This document shows positions 25,434-33,386 of a stretch of 64,000 bases of DNA, piece after piece; the first letter of the stretch is position 1; every line of letters starts with the position of its first letter. The translations under genes were made by a program, and so were the position numbers. Source of the DNA: Flavipsychrobacter sp. (lineage in GTDB: Bacteria > Bacteroidota > Bacteroidia > Chitinophagales > Chitinophagaceae); assembly GCA_031292525.1 (NCBI GenBank), contig JARLGY010000038.1:53379-117378 (forward strand), in the 5' to 3' direction. Under the pieces are notes generated by a model. The model made no database searches, had not been told where the DNA came from, and saw only the letters and a program-made list of their open reading frames with translations.

Positions 25434-25511
25434 GGTATAACGGTTTTGAAAGCGTCAATTTTCGTGTGGTTGAGTGGCGGTAAATGTTTCGATTAATTTG
25501 ATAACAAAAAC

Positions 25512-25572
25512 GGCATTCTGAAGAATGCCCCCCGCTGGGCGTAGTCTTTTTGACTACGCCCAGCGGGGGGCA
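25512..25572. repeat. Two overlapping inverted repeats, one a perfect 21-bp GC-rich stem
   Basis: Positions 25526-25546 and 25552-25572 are exact reverse complements (21 bp, about 70 % G+C) around a TTTTT loop. A second inverted repeat, GGCATTCT / AGAATGCC (25512-25519 with 25522-25529), shares four bases with the first stem, so both cannot form at once. No T run follows, which argues against a simple terminator. It lies in an AT-rich, gene-free stretch of 188 bp. Confidence 0.8.
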
Positions 25573-25621
25573 GCAAGTTCTTAAATAATAACTGTAATTA
25601 AAATATTGCTTATATTTTTGC

Positions 25622-25834
25622 ATGAGACGTGACAATAGTGTGACACACAATTTTGCTGGCGCATTAGGTTGTAATATAACCTCATGTACAGATAATACTC
25701 TTCACGTTGGATGTCTTAATGCCATACACACACCTCCATATACTGGAACTAGTTATTTTAGCGGTACTATATTCTATGCACCTATTGGATCATCACTTCC
25801 AGCAGGCACAAAAGCTCTATATATTCAATTATAA
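25622..25834 (+). CDS. Short open frame, uncertain
   Basis: 70 codons ending in a TAATG overlap with the start of the next gene, a typical sign of translational coupling. The product (four cysteines, Thr/Gly/Ser-rich, PPYTGTSYFSGTIFYAPIG) has no signal peptide and matches no family I know. It may be the 3' remnant of a larger surface-protein gene, or chance. Low confidence. Confidence 0.3.
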   Translation: MRRDNSVTHNFAGALGCNITSCTDNTLHVGCLNAIHTPPYTGTSYFSGTIFYAPIGSSLPAGTKALYIQL

Positions 25835-27189
25835 TGAAATATTATTTTATAATTATATTTATTTTACTCCCAACTGTATTATCGGCTCAAATAATTACTA
25901 CATGGGCAGGTGAAGGACGAGGAGGTGGAATAGATGGCTTAGGTGACGGCTTGAGTAAAGATTCATCAATATTTACCAATCCAGCAAATTCTTTTTTTGA
26001 CAAATATGGTAATTTCTATTTTGGAGACATTGTTGATCAAAGAGTACGAATTATAGATACAATAGGCAATATAAACTCACTAGCAGGAAATGGTTACACA
26101 GGATATAATGGAGATGGTGGTCTTGCAGATACTTCAGAATTAAACGGGCCAGTTTCAGTAATTACTGATTCTGTCAACAATGTGTATATAGCCGACAATG
26201 TAAATTATAGGATACGTAAAATAGATCACATAACAGGTATCATTTCAACAATTGCAGGCAACGGTGTATCTGGCTTTAGCGGTGATAATGGACTTGCAAT
26301 AAACGCTCAATTTAGTATGCTGAGCGATATTTGGTTTGATAAAAATGGAGACTTATTAATTACTGATAACTCAAGAGTTAGGAAAATAAACCGTTCCGGT
26401 ATCATTTTAACAATAGCTGGCAACGGAAGCTTTACTTCAACCGTAAATGGTGGTCTTGCAGATACTTCTGCAATAGGTGGAGCAACAGGTGTGTGTACTG
26501 ATTCTAACAACAATATATATATAGCCGACGTAAGCAATACCAAAATATATAAAATAAATAATTTAGGTGCTATTTCTATTGTCGCAGGGACAAATGCGGG
26601 GTATTTATATAATGGCGATAATATCCCTGCTATAAATGCGGCGGTTATACCCAATAAGGTAAGGGTTGATCCAAAAACAAATAATTTATTTTTTGTTGAT
26701 TTGTCTCCAAATAACAGGATACGCATGATCGATAGTGCGGGCATTATACACACAGCTGCTGGGAATGGAACAAATAGTTATACTGGAGATAATGGGCTTG
26801 CAGAATTATCCGGAATTCCTAACCCTGGCGGTCTTAGTTTTGACAATTGCAGCAACTTATATATATCACAAGTGGGCCATCCTGCCCGACTACGCAAAGT
26901 AACTTATGACACATCCTGTTATATACATGCCGCCCAACATGTGGGAGTAAACAATGTAACTCCTGTAGGTGTAAAGATATACCCCAATCCTACTTACAAT
27001 GTGATAACTATCGAGATACAGATAACTATGGAATACAGACTGATGAATATTATGGGTTGTGTATTACAAACAGGAGTTTTAAAAGCCGGGAAAAACAATA
27101 TAGGATTAGAAGGAATGATTTCTGGTGTTTATTTACTAGAGCTGAATAGTACGGAAGGAAGAACGGTTAGAAAGGTTTTAAAACAATAA
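25834..27189 (+). CDS. Secreted NHL-repeat beta-propeller with T9SS sorting domain
   Basis: 451 residues: signal peptide (ends VLSAQ), six or so NHL-type repeats of about 55 residues (for example SLAGNGYTGYNGDGGLADTS, YIADNVNYRIRKID, TIAGNGVSGFSGDNGLA), and a T9SS sorting domain from about 375 (IYPNPTYNVITIEI through GVYLLELN to VRKVLKQ). NHL propellers serve as binding platforms, and this one should sit on the cell surface. The gene is clearly more AT-rich than the core genes of this window. The next reading frame starts 9 bp later. Confidence 0.82.
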   Translation: MKYYFIIIFILLPTVLSAQIITTWAGEGRGGGIDGLGDGLSKDSSIFTNPANSFFDKYGNFYFGDIVDQRVRIIDTIGNINSLAGNGYTGYNGDGGLADTSELNGPVSVITDSVNNVYIADNVNYRIRKIDHITGIISTIAGNGVSGFSGDNGLAINAQFSMLSDIWFDKNGDLLITDNSRVRKINRSGIILTIAGNGSFTSTVNGGLADTSAIGGATGVCTDSNNNIYIADVSNTKIYKINNLGAISIVAGTNAGYLYNGDNIPAINAAVIPNKVRVDPKTNNLFFVDLSPNNRIRMIDSAGIIHTAAGNGTNSYTGDNGLAELSGIPNPGGLSFDNCSNLYISQVGHPARLRKVTYDTSCYIHAAQHVGVNNVTPVGVKIYPNPTYNVITIEIQITMEYRLMNIMGCVLQTGVLKAGKNNIGLEGMISGVYLLELNSTEGRTVRKVLKQ

Positions 27190-27198
27190 TTCACACCT

Positions 27199-27711
27199 AT
27201 GAATATCATTTTCCAGATCGATGGAGGCATCGGTAAGAATATAGCTGCAACCGCTGTATGTAAGGCTATCAAAGCTCAATATCCTGATGATAAGCTCATT
27301 GTTATTGCAGGCTATCCAGAAGTTTTTCTATGTAATCCATATGTAGATAAAGCACTGAACTATAATAACCTTAGTTATTTCTATACTGATCATATTGAGG
27401 GTAAACAGGTAAAAATGATGTTGCATAACCCTTACCTGGAAACTGACTTTGTAGCTGGTAATGGTCATCTGATAAAGATTTGGTGCGAGATGTTTGGAAT
27501 AACTTATAATGGTGAACAGCCAGAAATATTTTTAAATAATCGTGAGCGGGAATTTTTTGGTAAGAGCTTTGGGTCTGATAAACCCACGCTCGGCGAAGTT
27601 TCCAACTTCGTCGTACCCGGCAGGCAATCTCAGATTGCCCCTCTGGCGCGAGTCTTCCGACCGGATGACTCGTGTCTGGGAAATGCAGCCGGTCTCCTGA
27701 CCGGAACTTGA
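27199..27711 (+). pseudogene. Truncated glycosyltransferase (GT9)-like gene
   Basis: The first about 128 residues look like the N-terminal half of a GT9/heptosyltransferase-like protein: MNIIFQIDGGIGKNIAATAV, ICKAIKAQYPDDK-type segment, VIAGYPEVFLCNPYVDKA, MLHNPYLETDFV and HLIKIWCEMFGI. From about position 27582 the frame runs into a GC-rich palindrome cluster and encodes an unrelated tail of about 40 residues. The second, sugar-nucleotide-binding domain is absent. I infer that the original gene was cut by the palindrome element. A functional short protein cannot be excluded. Confidence 0.6.
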
Positions 27712-27978
27712 AACCTGAAGCATATCTTTATTGACAAACTCAAATAAAGATTCAAAGCGGGACCTTCACAATATCTATGCATCAACGGTGGAACACCACG
27801 ACTCGTGGAACGGTGCATATCTTCTTTTGGAAACCCACCATCGCTAATAGTATCTTGCGCTGTGGCAAATTCATCCACCATCATATAAACCACATCAATC
27901 AAACGCATCATAGTTCAAGACAAAACACCTGTCCGGTACCGGACAGAATCGGACCCTCTCATTAGGGGCAATATTGCC
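27594..27978. repeat. Dense cluster of short palindromes (REP-like)
   Basis: Eight inverted repeats in 385 bp: CGAAGTT/AACTTCG (27594-27610), GGCAATCT/AGATTGCC (27623-27639), an 11-bp stem with one T-T mismatch (27649-27672), CCGGTC/GACCGG (27689-27704), ATCTTTATT/AATAAAGAT (27724-27751), CCACGA/TCGTGG (27796-27808), the perfect 18-mer CTGTCCGGTACCGGACAG (27929-27946) and GGCAATATTGCC (27967-27978). The cluster is GC-richer than its surroundings and has no convincing gene. It resembles REP/BIME-type elements, but no transposase is present. Confidence 0.7.
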
Positions 27979-28034
27979 GGGGTTGTTTCATTACAAAAAT
28001 ACAATAATCAAGCCGAATATCACTAAATTTACCC

Positions 28035-28171
28035 ATGGCGAAAGCAACAAAAAAAGCAGAACCAAAGAAGCGTGGCGAGTACGATATGCCTTTAAGGTGA
28101 AAGGCTCATTCATGGACATCATGAAGGCAGCCGTAAAAGACGCTAAGTGTAAGGATAAAAAGAAACCGTAA
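28035..28171 (+). pseudogene. Small conserved protein gene with a one-base frameshift
   Basis: Two adjoining frames together encode a lysine-rich protein of about 45 residues of a type common in Bacteroidota: MAKATKKAEPKKRGEYDMP in one frame, then FKVKGSFMDIMKAAVKDAK to the TAA at 28169 in the -1 frame. The junction is at CCTTTAAGG near 28091; one more T in that run would restore a single frame. It is either a real frameshift mutation or a homopolymer sequencing error. The stop overlaps the next start codon (TAATG). Confidence 0.6.
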
Positions 28172-28356
28172 TGACACCATTGGTTAAGAACATCGGGAGA
28201 ATAGTGATAATTGCAATGGGCATTTACTCTCTTTTTTTCGGGATACATAAAGCAATCTTTTTAAAAATATACCCATGGGTTGTAATAATATTCTTATTGG
28301 TGGTTGCCTCATTTGTTTTGTCCGCTATACGACAAAAAAGAAAAGAAAGATCGTAA
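28171..28356 (+). CDS. Small two-helix membrane protein
   Basis: 61 residues with two hydrophobic helices (IGRIVIIAMGIYSLFFGI and IYPWVVIIFLLVVASFVL) and a basic C-terminal tail (RQKRKERS). Its ATG overlaps the stop of the preceding frameshifted gene in a TAATG, so translation of the two was probably coupled. The pair recalls other Bacteroidota two-gene units of a small basic protein and a small membrane protein, with no known function. Confidence 0.6.
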   Translation: MTPLVKNIGRIVIIAMGIYSLFFGIHKAIFLKIYPWVVIIFLLVVASFVLSAIRQKRKERS

Positions 28357-28750
28357 AAACGTCCTGCCTCCTGTGTTATTTAACTTGTTTTTACTTTGCG
28401 TGTAACTGGGTATAGTTACCTAAAATAAATGCATATTAGCTACCACAAGGCATTTCAGCAACTTCAGCACGTTTCAATGTCCTGTTGTACTTTTTTTTCC
28501 ACACCGGACACCATGACATTAAAAAACCGAACCCCGATCCTGCAATCTTGAAATCCCATAATCGTGTTCAAGACAAATAGAAAAAGACATTTTCACGCAA
28601 ACCCGCCACAGTAATGGAATCCATAAAAACACAAAATGTCCAGGCACGGACATTTATGGACATTCTAAGACATTTTACTCCCATTGCAAACAAATCGTGT
28701 CCATCTTGCAATCTCATAATCGTGTTCAAGACAAAGCAAGCTTGCCCCGC
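28357..28750. repeat. Gene-free region with a 33-bp direct repeat and hairpins
   Basis: Two copies of a 33-bp sequence, at about 28546-28578 and 28703-28735, agree at 31 positions; both end in CGTGTTCAAGACAAA. The end of this sequence, GTTCAAGACAAA, appears a third time near 27913 in the palindrome cluster. Between the copies is an 8-bp inverted repeat AAATGTCC/GGACATTT (28634-28655) and further GGACATT copies. No open frame is convincing. The second copy abuts the end of the GT39 gene. Confidence 0.65.
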
Positions 28751-30424
28751 TTACTTACGTTTAAAAAATACAAACCCGTTCTTGCTCCCGGTTTCCTGTA
28801 GCTGGGGTATGGTATCGTACTTGTGCTGGTCCTGAATCTTGCAGATAAAGTAGGCGGGCTTGTCTATATTGCCACGCAGCAGCCAGTTCTCATTTACTAT
28901 CGGCGGCATCTCGTGGCCCAGCTGGTCTTTTTTGCCGGTAGTTATGTAGTTGGGGTTGCTCCAGGGTTGCTTCTGGCTATAGAACAGGTGGGCGTAGCTT
29001 TTGTAGCCCAGTACGCCAACATACACGTCCTTATCTTTAAAGCTCTCAAAATATTCTATGGCCGCGCGCTGCGATATGGCTTCTATTTTTGGGGTAAAGT
29101 GCAATACAGTAACCTGTATGGTAATGATCTGCACCAGGCACAATATGAGTATGCCCCTGCGGAAGTTTTTACGGATAAGGCTTACGCTCACCCACAGGCC
29201 CACCAGGTACAGCAATCCCCAAAAGCATTCCAGGTAGCTCCAATGTACATCGGCATTCAGATTGGCAACAGCAAAAGGATCGTCGAAGAGGGGTATCAGC
29301 AGGTCTTTATGCAGGCCTACAACCGGCAACAAGGTTATGGCTACTGCCAGTATGGTGCCAATGGTAAGGGTGATGATCTTGATCCATTTTTTAAGTTGCA
29401 CCTGCTCGTAGTTCATACGGTACACCTGCAGGGCCGCCAGGTAGGTAAGCGGGAAGTAGCACAGTGATGAGTAGTGTACTATTTTGGTTTTAACTATGCT
29501 GAACAGGATAAGCACTACCCAGAACAGGATCCACATCCAGCGGGTGAAATCTTTGTTCTCGTTATAGGCTGTACGCTTCCGGCTAAAGTTGAGCAGGAAC
29601 ATAGATGCAGGAAAACAACCCAGAAAGAGCACGATAAAATGATAGAAGAAGGGACCACCATGGTCTGCATCCTCGGTACGGAATAGTCTTACCTGGTAAG
29701 TAATGAACTCGTTTACCCACCATTTGCCGTAGGTCCAGCCGAAAACGGCTACATCGGTACCAAACCAAAGAGCTATGGGTATAAAGGTACAGAGTGCTAC
29801 AACAACCAGGTCTTTTATCTTTAACGTATATAAACCCCTGTTAACCACTATGTAAACAACAATGGCAAGGATAGACACCAATATGGCCACGGGCCCCTTG
29901 GTGAGCACCGCAAGCCCCAGGAACAGTCCTGCAAGTGCAGCGTGTAGTATGCGCCTGTCGCCACGGCCGGTAAGATATACCTGGAAGAAGGCCATGAATA
30001 TAAAGTAGTTGAACACGGGATCTATAATGCCCGATTTAAAGTAGAAGTGAGGGAGCCAGCTTGCAGCATACATTAGCATCCACCACCAGGCCAGCCGCTC
30101 GTTCAGCACCTTTTTGCCTGCATAGTACAGTGTGGTAATGGTAACTACGCCAATAAACGCATCGGGGAAGCGGGCGGCATATGCACCCACTCCAAACAGC
30201 TTCATGGCCAGTACCTGCATCCATATAAACAGTGGTGGTTTTTCCCAGAAGGGCATAAAGTCTATCTGCGCACGCAGGTAGTCTTTTGATACGATCATTT
30301 CGCGGGCGCACTCTGCGAAGTTGATCTCGTCCCAGTCAAACAAGTGTACCTGGCCCAGGAATGGGAGGAACAGCAGGGAAGCGCAAATGATAATAAGTAT
30401 ATACCGGGTAGTAGAAGTTTGCAT
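28751..30424 (-). CDS. GT39 (ArnT/PMT-like) membrane glycosyltransferase
   Basis: 557 residues with about twelve hydrophobic helices and a C-terminal soluble part. The first periplasmic loop has the acidic LFDWDEINFAE motif (near residue 30), followed by FWEKPPLFIWMQ and AARFPDAFIG, typical of the GT39/GT83 group that moves a sugar from a polyprenyl-phosphate carrier to lipid A or protein on the periplasmic side. It ends a three-gene minus-strand operon with a PAP2 phosphatase (9-bp gap) and an LptF/LptG-type permease, which favours lipid A or LPS as acceptor. Donor and acceptor are inferred. Confidence 0.88.
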   Translation of the reverse strand: MQTSTTRYILIIICASLLFLPFLGQVHLFDWDEINFAECAREMIVSKDYLRAQIDFMPFWEKPPLFIWMQVLAMKLFGVGAYAARFPDAFIGVVTITTLYYAGKKVLNERLAWWWMLMYAASWLPHFYFKSGIIDPVFNYFIFMAFFQVYLTGRGDRRILHAALAGLFLGLAVLTKGPVAILVSILAIVVYIVVNRGLYTLKIKDLVVVALCTFIPIALWFGTDVAVFGWTYGKWWVNEFITYQVRLFRTEDADHGGPFFYHFIVLFLGCFPASMFLLNFSRKRTAYNENKDFTRWMWILFWVVLILFSIVKTKIVHYSSLCYFPLTYLAALQVYRMNYEQVQLKKWIKIITLTIGTILAVAITLLPVVGLHKDLLIPLFDDPFAVANLNADVHWSYLECFWGLLYLVGLWVSVSLIRKNFRRGILILCLVQIITIQVTVLHFTPKIEAISQRAAIEYFESFKDKDVYVGVLGYKSYAHLFYSQKQPWSNPNYITTGKKDQLGHEMPPIVNENWLLRGNIDKPAYFICKIQDQHKYDTIPQLQETGSKNGFVFFKRK

Positions 30425-30433
30425 GTGCGGTGT

Positions 30434-31087
30434 TTAAATGAGCGCATCTTTTTTCAGGAAAACATATTGGTACTTCCGCATGATAGAGAATAGGGCCAAG
30501 CAGGTAGTACCACCAATAATACTGCCGGTGTACACATCGGCAAAAAAGTGTGCAGCCAGGTATATGCGTGAGTAACACACTGCCAATGCCAGTGCAAAAA
30601 ATAATAATCCAAACTTGTTATACCGCTCTTTTAAAAGCAATGACAGGAAGCAGAAAAAGGCAAAACTGCCTGTGCTGTGCCCCGATGGAAAACTATTGCT
30701 CATCAATTGCGGCCAGCCATCGGCCACGTGTATCCAGGTGGCGTGATTGAAATAGTTAAGCGGCCTCGGGGCATCAAAAAAATGCTTCAGCCACTGCTCT
30801 ATAACGGTGGGTATTATGTTGCAGACCAGCGCCGCCGTGAAATACCACCAGTTGCGTAGCGATGGCATACCCAGCAATACCAGCAGGCACAGCACAATGG
30901 TGTGCGCCTCGCCCAGTTGGGAGGTATAGAAAAACAATACATCGGTAAACGAGGAATGGTGCGTATTAACAATGGCAAAAAGTACTTGCCTGCTGAAGAG
31001 GAACAGCAACAGGCCGCCCACTATTATCCATAATATAAAAGGGATAATAAAATATGGATTGTAAGAAGAGTGTGTTTTATGACGCAA
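30434..31087 (-). CDS. PAP2-family membrane phosphatase
   Basis: 217-residue inner-membrane acid phosphatase with six hydrophobic helices and all three catalytic motifs: KHFFDAPRP (KX6RP), FPSGHSTGS (PSGH) and SRIYLAAHFFADV (SRX5H). It should remove a phosphate from a lipid on the periplasmic face, such as undecaprenyl diphosphate, phosphatidylglycerol phosphate or lipid A. The start is TTG, 11 bp inside the end of the LptF/G-like gene, which shows translational coupling; the GT39 gene follows 9 bp later. The context suggests lipid A phosphate removal or carrier recycling. Confidence 0.92.
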   Translation of the reverse strand: MRHKTHSSYNPYFIIPFILWIIVGGLLLFLFSRQVLFAIVNTHHSSFTDVLFFYTSQLGEAHTIVLCLLVLLGMPSLRNWWYFTAALVCNIIPTVIEQWLKHFFDAPRPLNYFNHATWIHVADGWPQLMSNSFPSGHSTGSFAFFCFLSLLLKERYNKFGLLFFALALAVCYSRIYLAAHFFADVYTGSIIGGTTCLALFSIMRKYQYVFLKKDALI

Positions 31088-32546
31088 CTGATCTCTTTTT
31101 ATCCTTTGAAAAAAGTACGGAAATAGATTTCCATACGTGAAGATACCAATCCTTGTTGAAAATCTGTGAGTCGTTGCGGGCCTTGTTAATGAGGAAGAAT
31201 GCTATGGGCAGCAACATGCCGGTTGCCATCCACATACCCATCCAGGCAGGCAGTGAGCCTGTTTTGGCCAGCTTTTCGCCGGTAACAGAGGTAATGTGGA
31301 ATATAACAAAGAAGCTCACCGCTATGACCAGTGGCATACCCAGGCCGCCTTTGCGTATGATGGCGCCCAGCGGCGCGCCTATAAGGAACAGCAGCACGCA
31401 TGCAAACGATAGGGTGAACTTGCGGTGAAGTTCTACCTGCATTTTGCGGTAGTTCTCCAGCTGCAGGCGCTCGTTGGTGGCAGTTATATCTATAAGCCCT
31501 TTTATATTGCGTGCATTGTTAACTGCAGTTTGTGCAGTGCGCCTGCGCAGGCTGTCGCTCAGCGTAGTAACGAACGCGCCGGTATAGGTCTTTATATTTT
31601 TGTCGGGGGTAGTTTTTAGCTTTTTGAGCAGAGTTTTCTTGTCCCTGTCAGCATTGAACCAGGTGATATATGGGCTAAGGTAAGAGCCTACGTTGTTGCC
31701 CACGCGTACCCGCTCCTTTGTCATACTGTCTATGTTATCGCGCAGCTGGCTTACATTCATCATCTGGTAAGCGCTTTTAAACAGGTCCTCGTTGGTGCGG
31801 CTCAGGCGGAAGCCCGACAGGTCGAACACCTTATCCCAGCTCTTAAAGTACATACGAGTTTGCTGGTAGTTGTGCGTACCGTTGCTGAGGCCTTCATCGT
31901 AGCGCCAGCCATCCTGCAGTCGGAAGATGAGGTACTGCTTGTCTGGCGATGGTATCATTTGCCCCTGCTTGGCCAGTATCACCTTGTCGTTGCCCAAACC
32001 CTGGCTCATATCATATATGATGATGTTATGTATGGTTTGCCCGTCTTTGTCCTTGCTGCCCACACGTATGCTGTAGCCGTCAATTTCGTTATTAAACTGG
32101 TCGGGGCGTATATTAAGGGTGGGTTTTGAATTGCGAAGGTCATATAGCAGGGACAAGGCCTTAAGATTGGCCACAGGTATAACGTTGTTACTAAATACGA
32201 ACGCCATGCCACCTACTACCAATATAAGAAAGAATAGCGGCCGCATGAACCGCAACAACGATATGCCGGCAGCTTTTATGGCTACCAGCTCAAAGTTTTC
32301 ACCCATGTCGCCAAACGTCATTATAGAGGCCAGTAGCACACTAAGTGGCAACGCCAGCGGCACCATGGTGGTAGACATGAAGAACAACAATTGCAATATC
32401 ATCCACACGCCCAGCCCTTTGCCTATGAGGTCATCCATGTACAGCCAGAAGAACTGCATCACCAGTACAAACAATGTTATGAAAAAAGTGATGACAAAAG
32501 GCCCTATAAAACTGCGAATGATCAGTATATCTAATTTCTTTATCAA
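31077..32546 (-). CDS. LptF/LptG-family LPS transport permease
   Basis: Integral membrane part of the LptB2FG machine that extracts LPS from the inner membrane. About 489 residues from a proposed TTG at 32546, giving MIKKLDILIIRSFIGPF; a TTG at 32588 would add 14 unlikely residues. Three N-terminal helices, a large periplasmic beta-jellyroll (about 130-360) and three C-terminal helices (FTLSFACVLLFLIGAPLGAI is characteristic) are seen. The periplasmic part has an insertion relative to E. coli, usual in Bacteroidota. First gene of an operon with PAP2 and GT39 genes. Confidence 0.9.
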   Translation of the reverse strand: MIKKLDILIIRSFIGPFVITFFITLFVLVMQFFWLYMDDLIGKGLGVWMILQLLFFMSTTMVPLALPLSVLLASIMTFGDMGENFELVAIKAAGISLLRFMRPLFFLILVVGGMAFVFSNNVIPVANLKALSLLYDLRNSKPTLNIRPDQFNNEIDGYSIRVGSKDKDGQTIHNIIIYDMSQGLGNDKVILAKQGQMIPSPDKQYLIFRLQDGWRYDEGLSNGTHNYQQTRMYFKSWDKVFDLSGFRLSRTNEDLFKSAYQMMNVSQLRDNIDSMTKERVRVGNNVGSYLSPYITWFNADRDKKTLLKKLKTTPDKNIKTYTGAFVTTLSDSLRRRTAQTAVNNARNIKGLIDITATNERLQLENYRKMQVELHRKFTLSFACVLLFLIGAPLGAIIRKGGLGMPLVIAVSFFVIFHITSVTGEKLAKTGSLPAWMGMWMATGMLLPIAFFLINKARNDSQIFNKDWYLHVWKSISVLFSKDKKRSVAS

Positions 32547-32690
32547 CAGCCGCTCATTTAGTGCAAACCTACATAAAACATAAGCCAATCCTTATTATAG
32601 AAGATCGGATTAACCTTTTCTTAGAGAAGATGGCAAAAATAAATATTGCGATCCGGTATAGTCAGATCGGTTTTTGCCAGCTCCGCTTAC

Positions 32691-32726
32691 AAAAAAGCCT
32701 GCTCCGGTATTGGTACAGAAGCAGGC
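32691..32726 (-). terminator. Minus-strand terminator
   Basis: On the minus strand, GCCTGCT and AGCAGGC form a 7-bp stem around a 16-nt loop, followed by six T. It ends the START-like gene transcript before the LptF/G operon. Confidence 0.65.
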
Positions 32727-32749
32727 CCGTTGCATTTTGATGTCCTTTA

Positions 32750-33145
32750 TTAACTGCCTATACGGTGTTTCAGGTCATTTACCTGTGAATTCCAAAGGCG
32801 TTCCTGATCTTTCATATCAGCCTTTTCTGCAAAGTCTGTTATCTTAAGAATAGTTTCGTTTGTAATGGAGCTTTGTTCTATCCTGAATTCAAAAAACTCG
32901 TTATCGGGGTAATGGTCCCAACGGTATCTTATAAACTCATTTTCTACGTATTCAACAACATCTGCAATGTCGGTCGATCCGTTCCAGCTAAAATAAAATG
33001 TGTGTTCTCTCTGATCTACTTTATCTGCAAACCATTCCTGCAAGCCTACAGGAGTGGATAAAAAATCATATAATATAGTGGGGGAGCATCTTACCGGGAA
33101 TTCTAACGTATACATCATCTTTTTCTTCGTCGTGGAATTATTCAC
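32750..33145 (-). CDS. START-like domain protein (AHSA1-related)
   Basis: 131 residues from a GTG; ATG codons at 33118 and 33115 (MMYTLEF) are alternatives. The sequence LEFPVRCSPTILYDFLSTPV, then GLQEWFADKVD and FYFSWNGSTDIADVVE is the pattern of a small START-like family found throughout Bacteroidota, with a helix-grip fold and a hydrophobic cavity. No ligand is known. It is divergent from rpoD, a neighbourhood I recall in other members of the phylum. Confidence 0.83.
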   Translation of the reverse strand: MNNSTTKKKMMYTLEFPVRCSPTILYDFLSTPVGLQEWFADKVDQREHTFYFSWNGSTDIADVVEYVENEFIRYRWDHYPDNEFFEFRIEQSSITNETILKITDFAEKADMKDQERLWNSQVNDLKHRIGS

Positions 33146-33386
33146 TTGCTATTGTATTTAGTGCAATAATAAAAAAATCATTGAACAATCAAAATTTTTA
33201 TCCCCAATATTCACTAAAATATATTACATTTCTGTTGAAAACCTTTTTAGGCGGCTGTTAACATATTCTTAATATTTTTTGGGTCGAATGCTCAAGAACC
33301 TTAGATTTGCCACATAATAGTAAAGAAACCCATTTACAAACCAATACTTTCCATTTCAAAAACCATTTAATGCTCAGCCTATGTCT

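Noticed and set aside
27630..27911. Minus-strand open frame of 93 codons across the palindrome cluster
   Set aside because: It runs through several palindromes, has biased composition and no recognised family; it is more likely a by-product of the GC-rich repeats than a gene.
28546..28735. Possible CRISPR array from the 33-bp repeats
   Set aside because: Only two full copies occur, 157 bp apart, with a third partial copy 600 bp away; there is no regular spacing and no cas gene.
28823..29467. Plus-strand open frame of 214 codons opposite the GT39 gene
   Set aside because: The minus-strand gene has clear family motifs and helices; the antisense frame has shadow-like composition rich in Tyr, Gln and Val.
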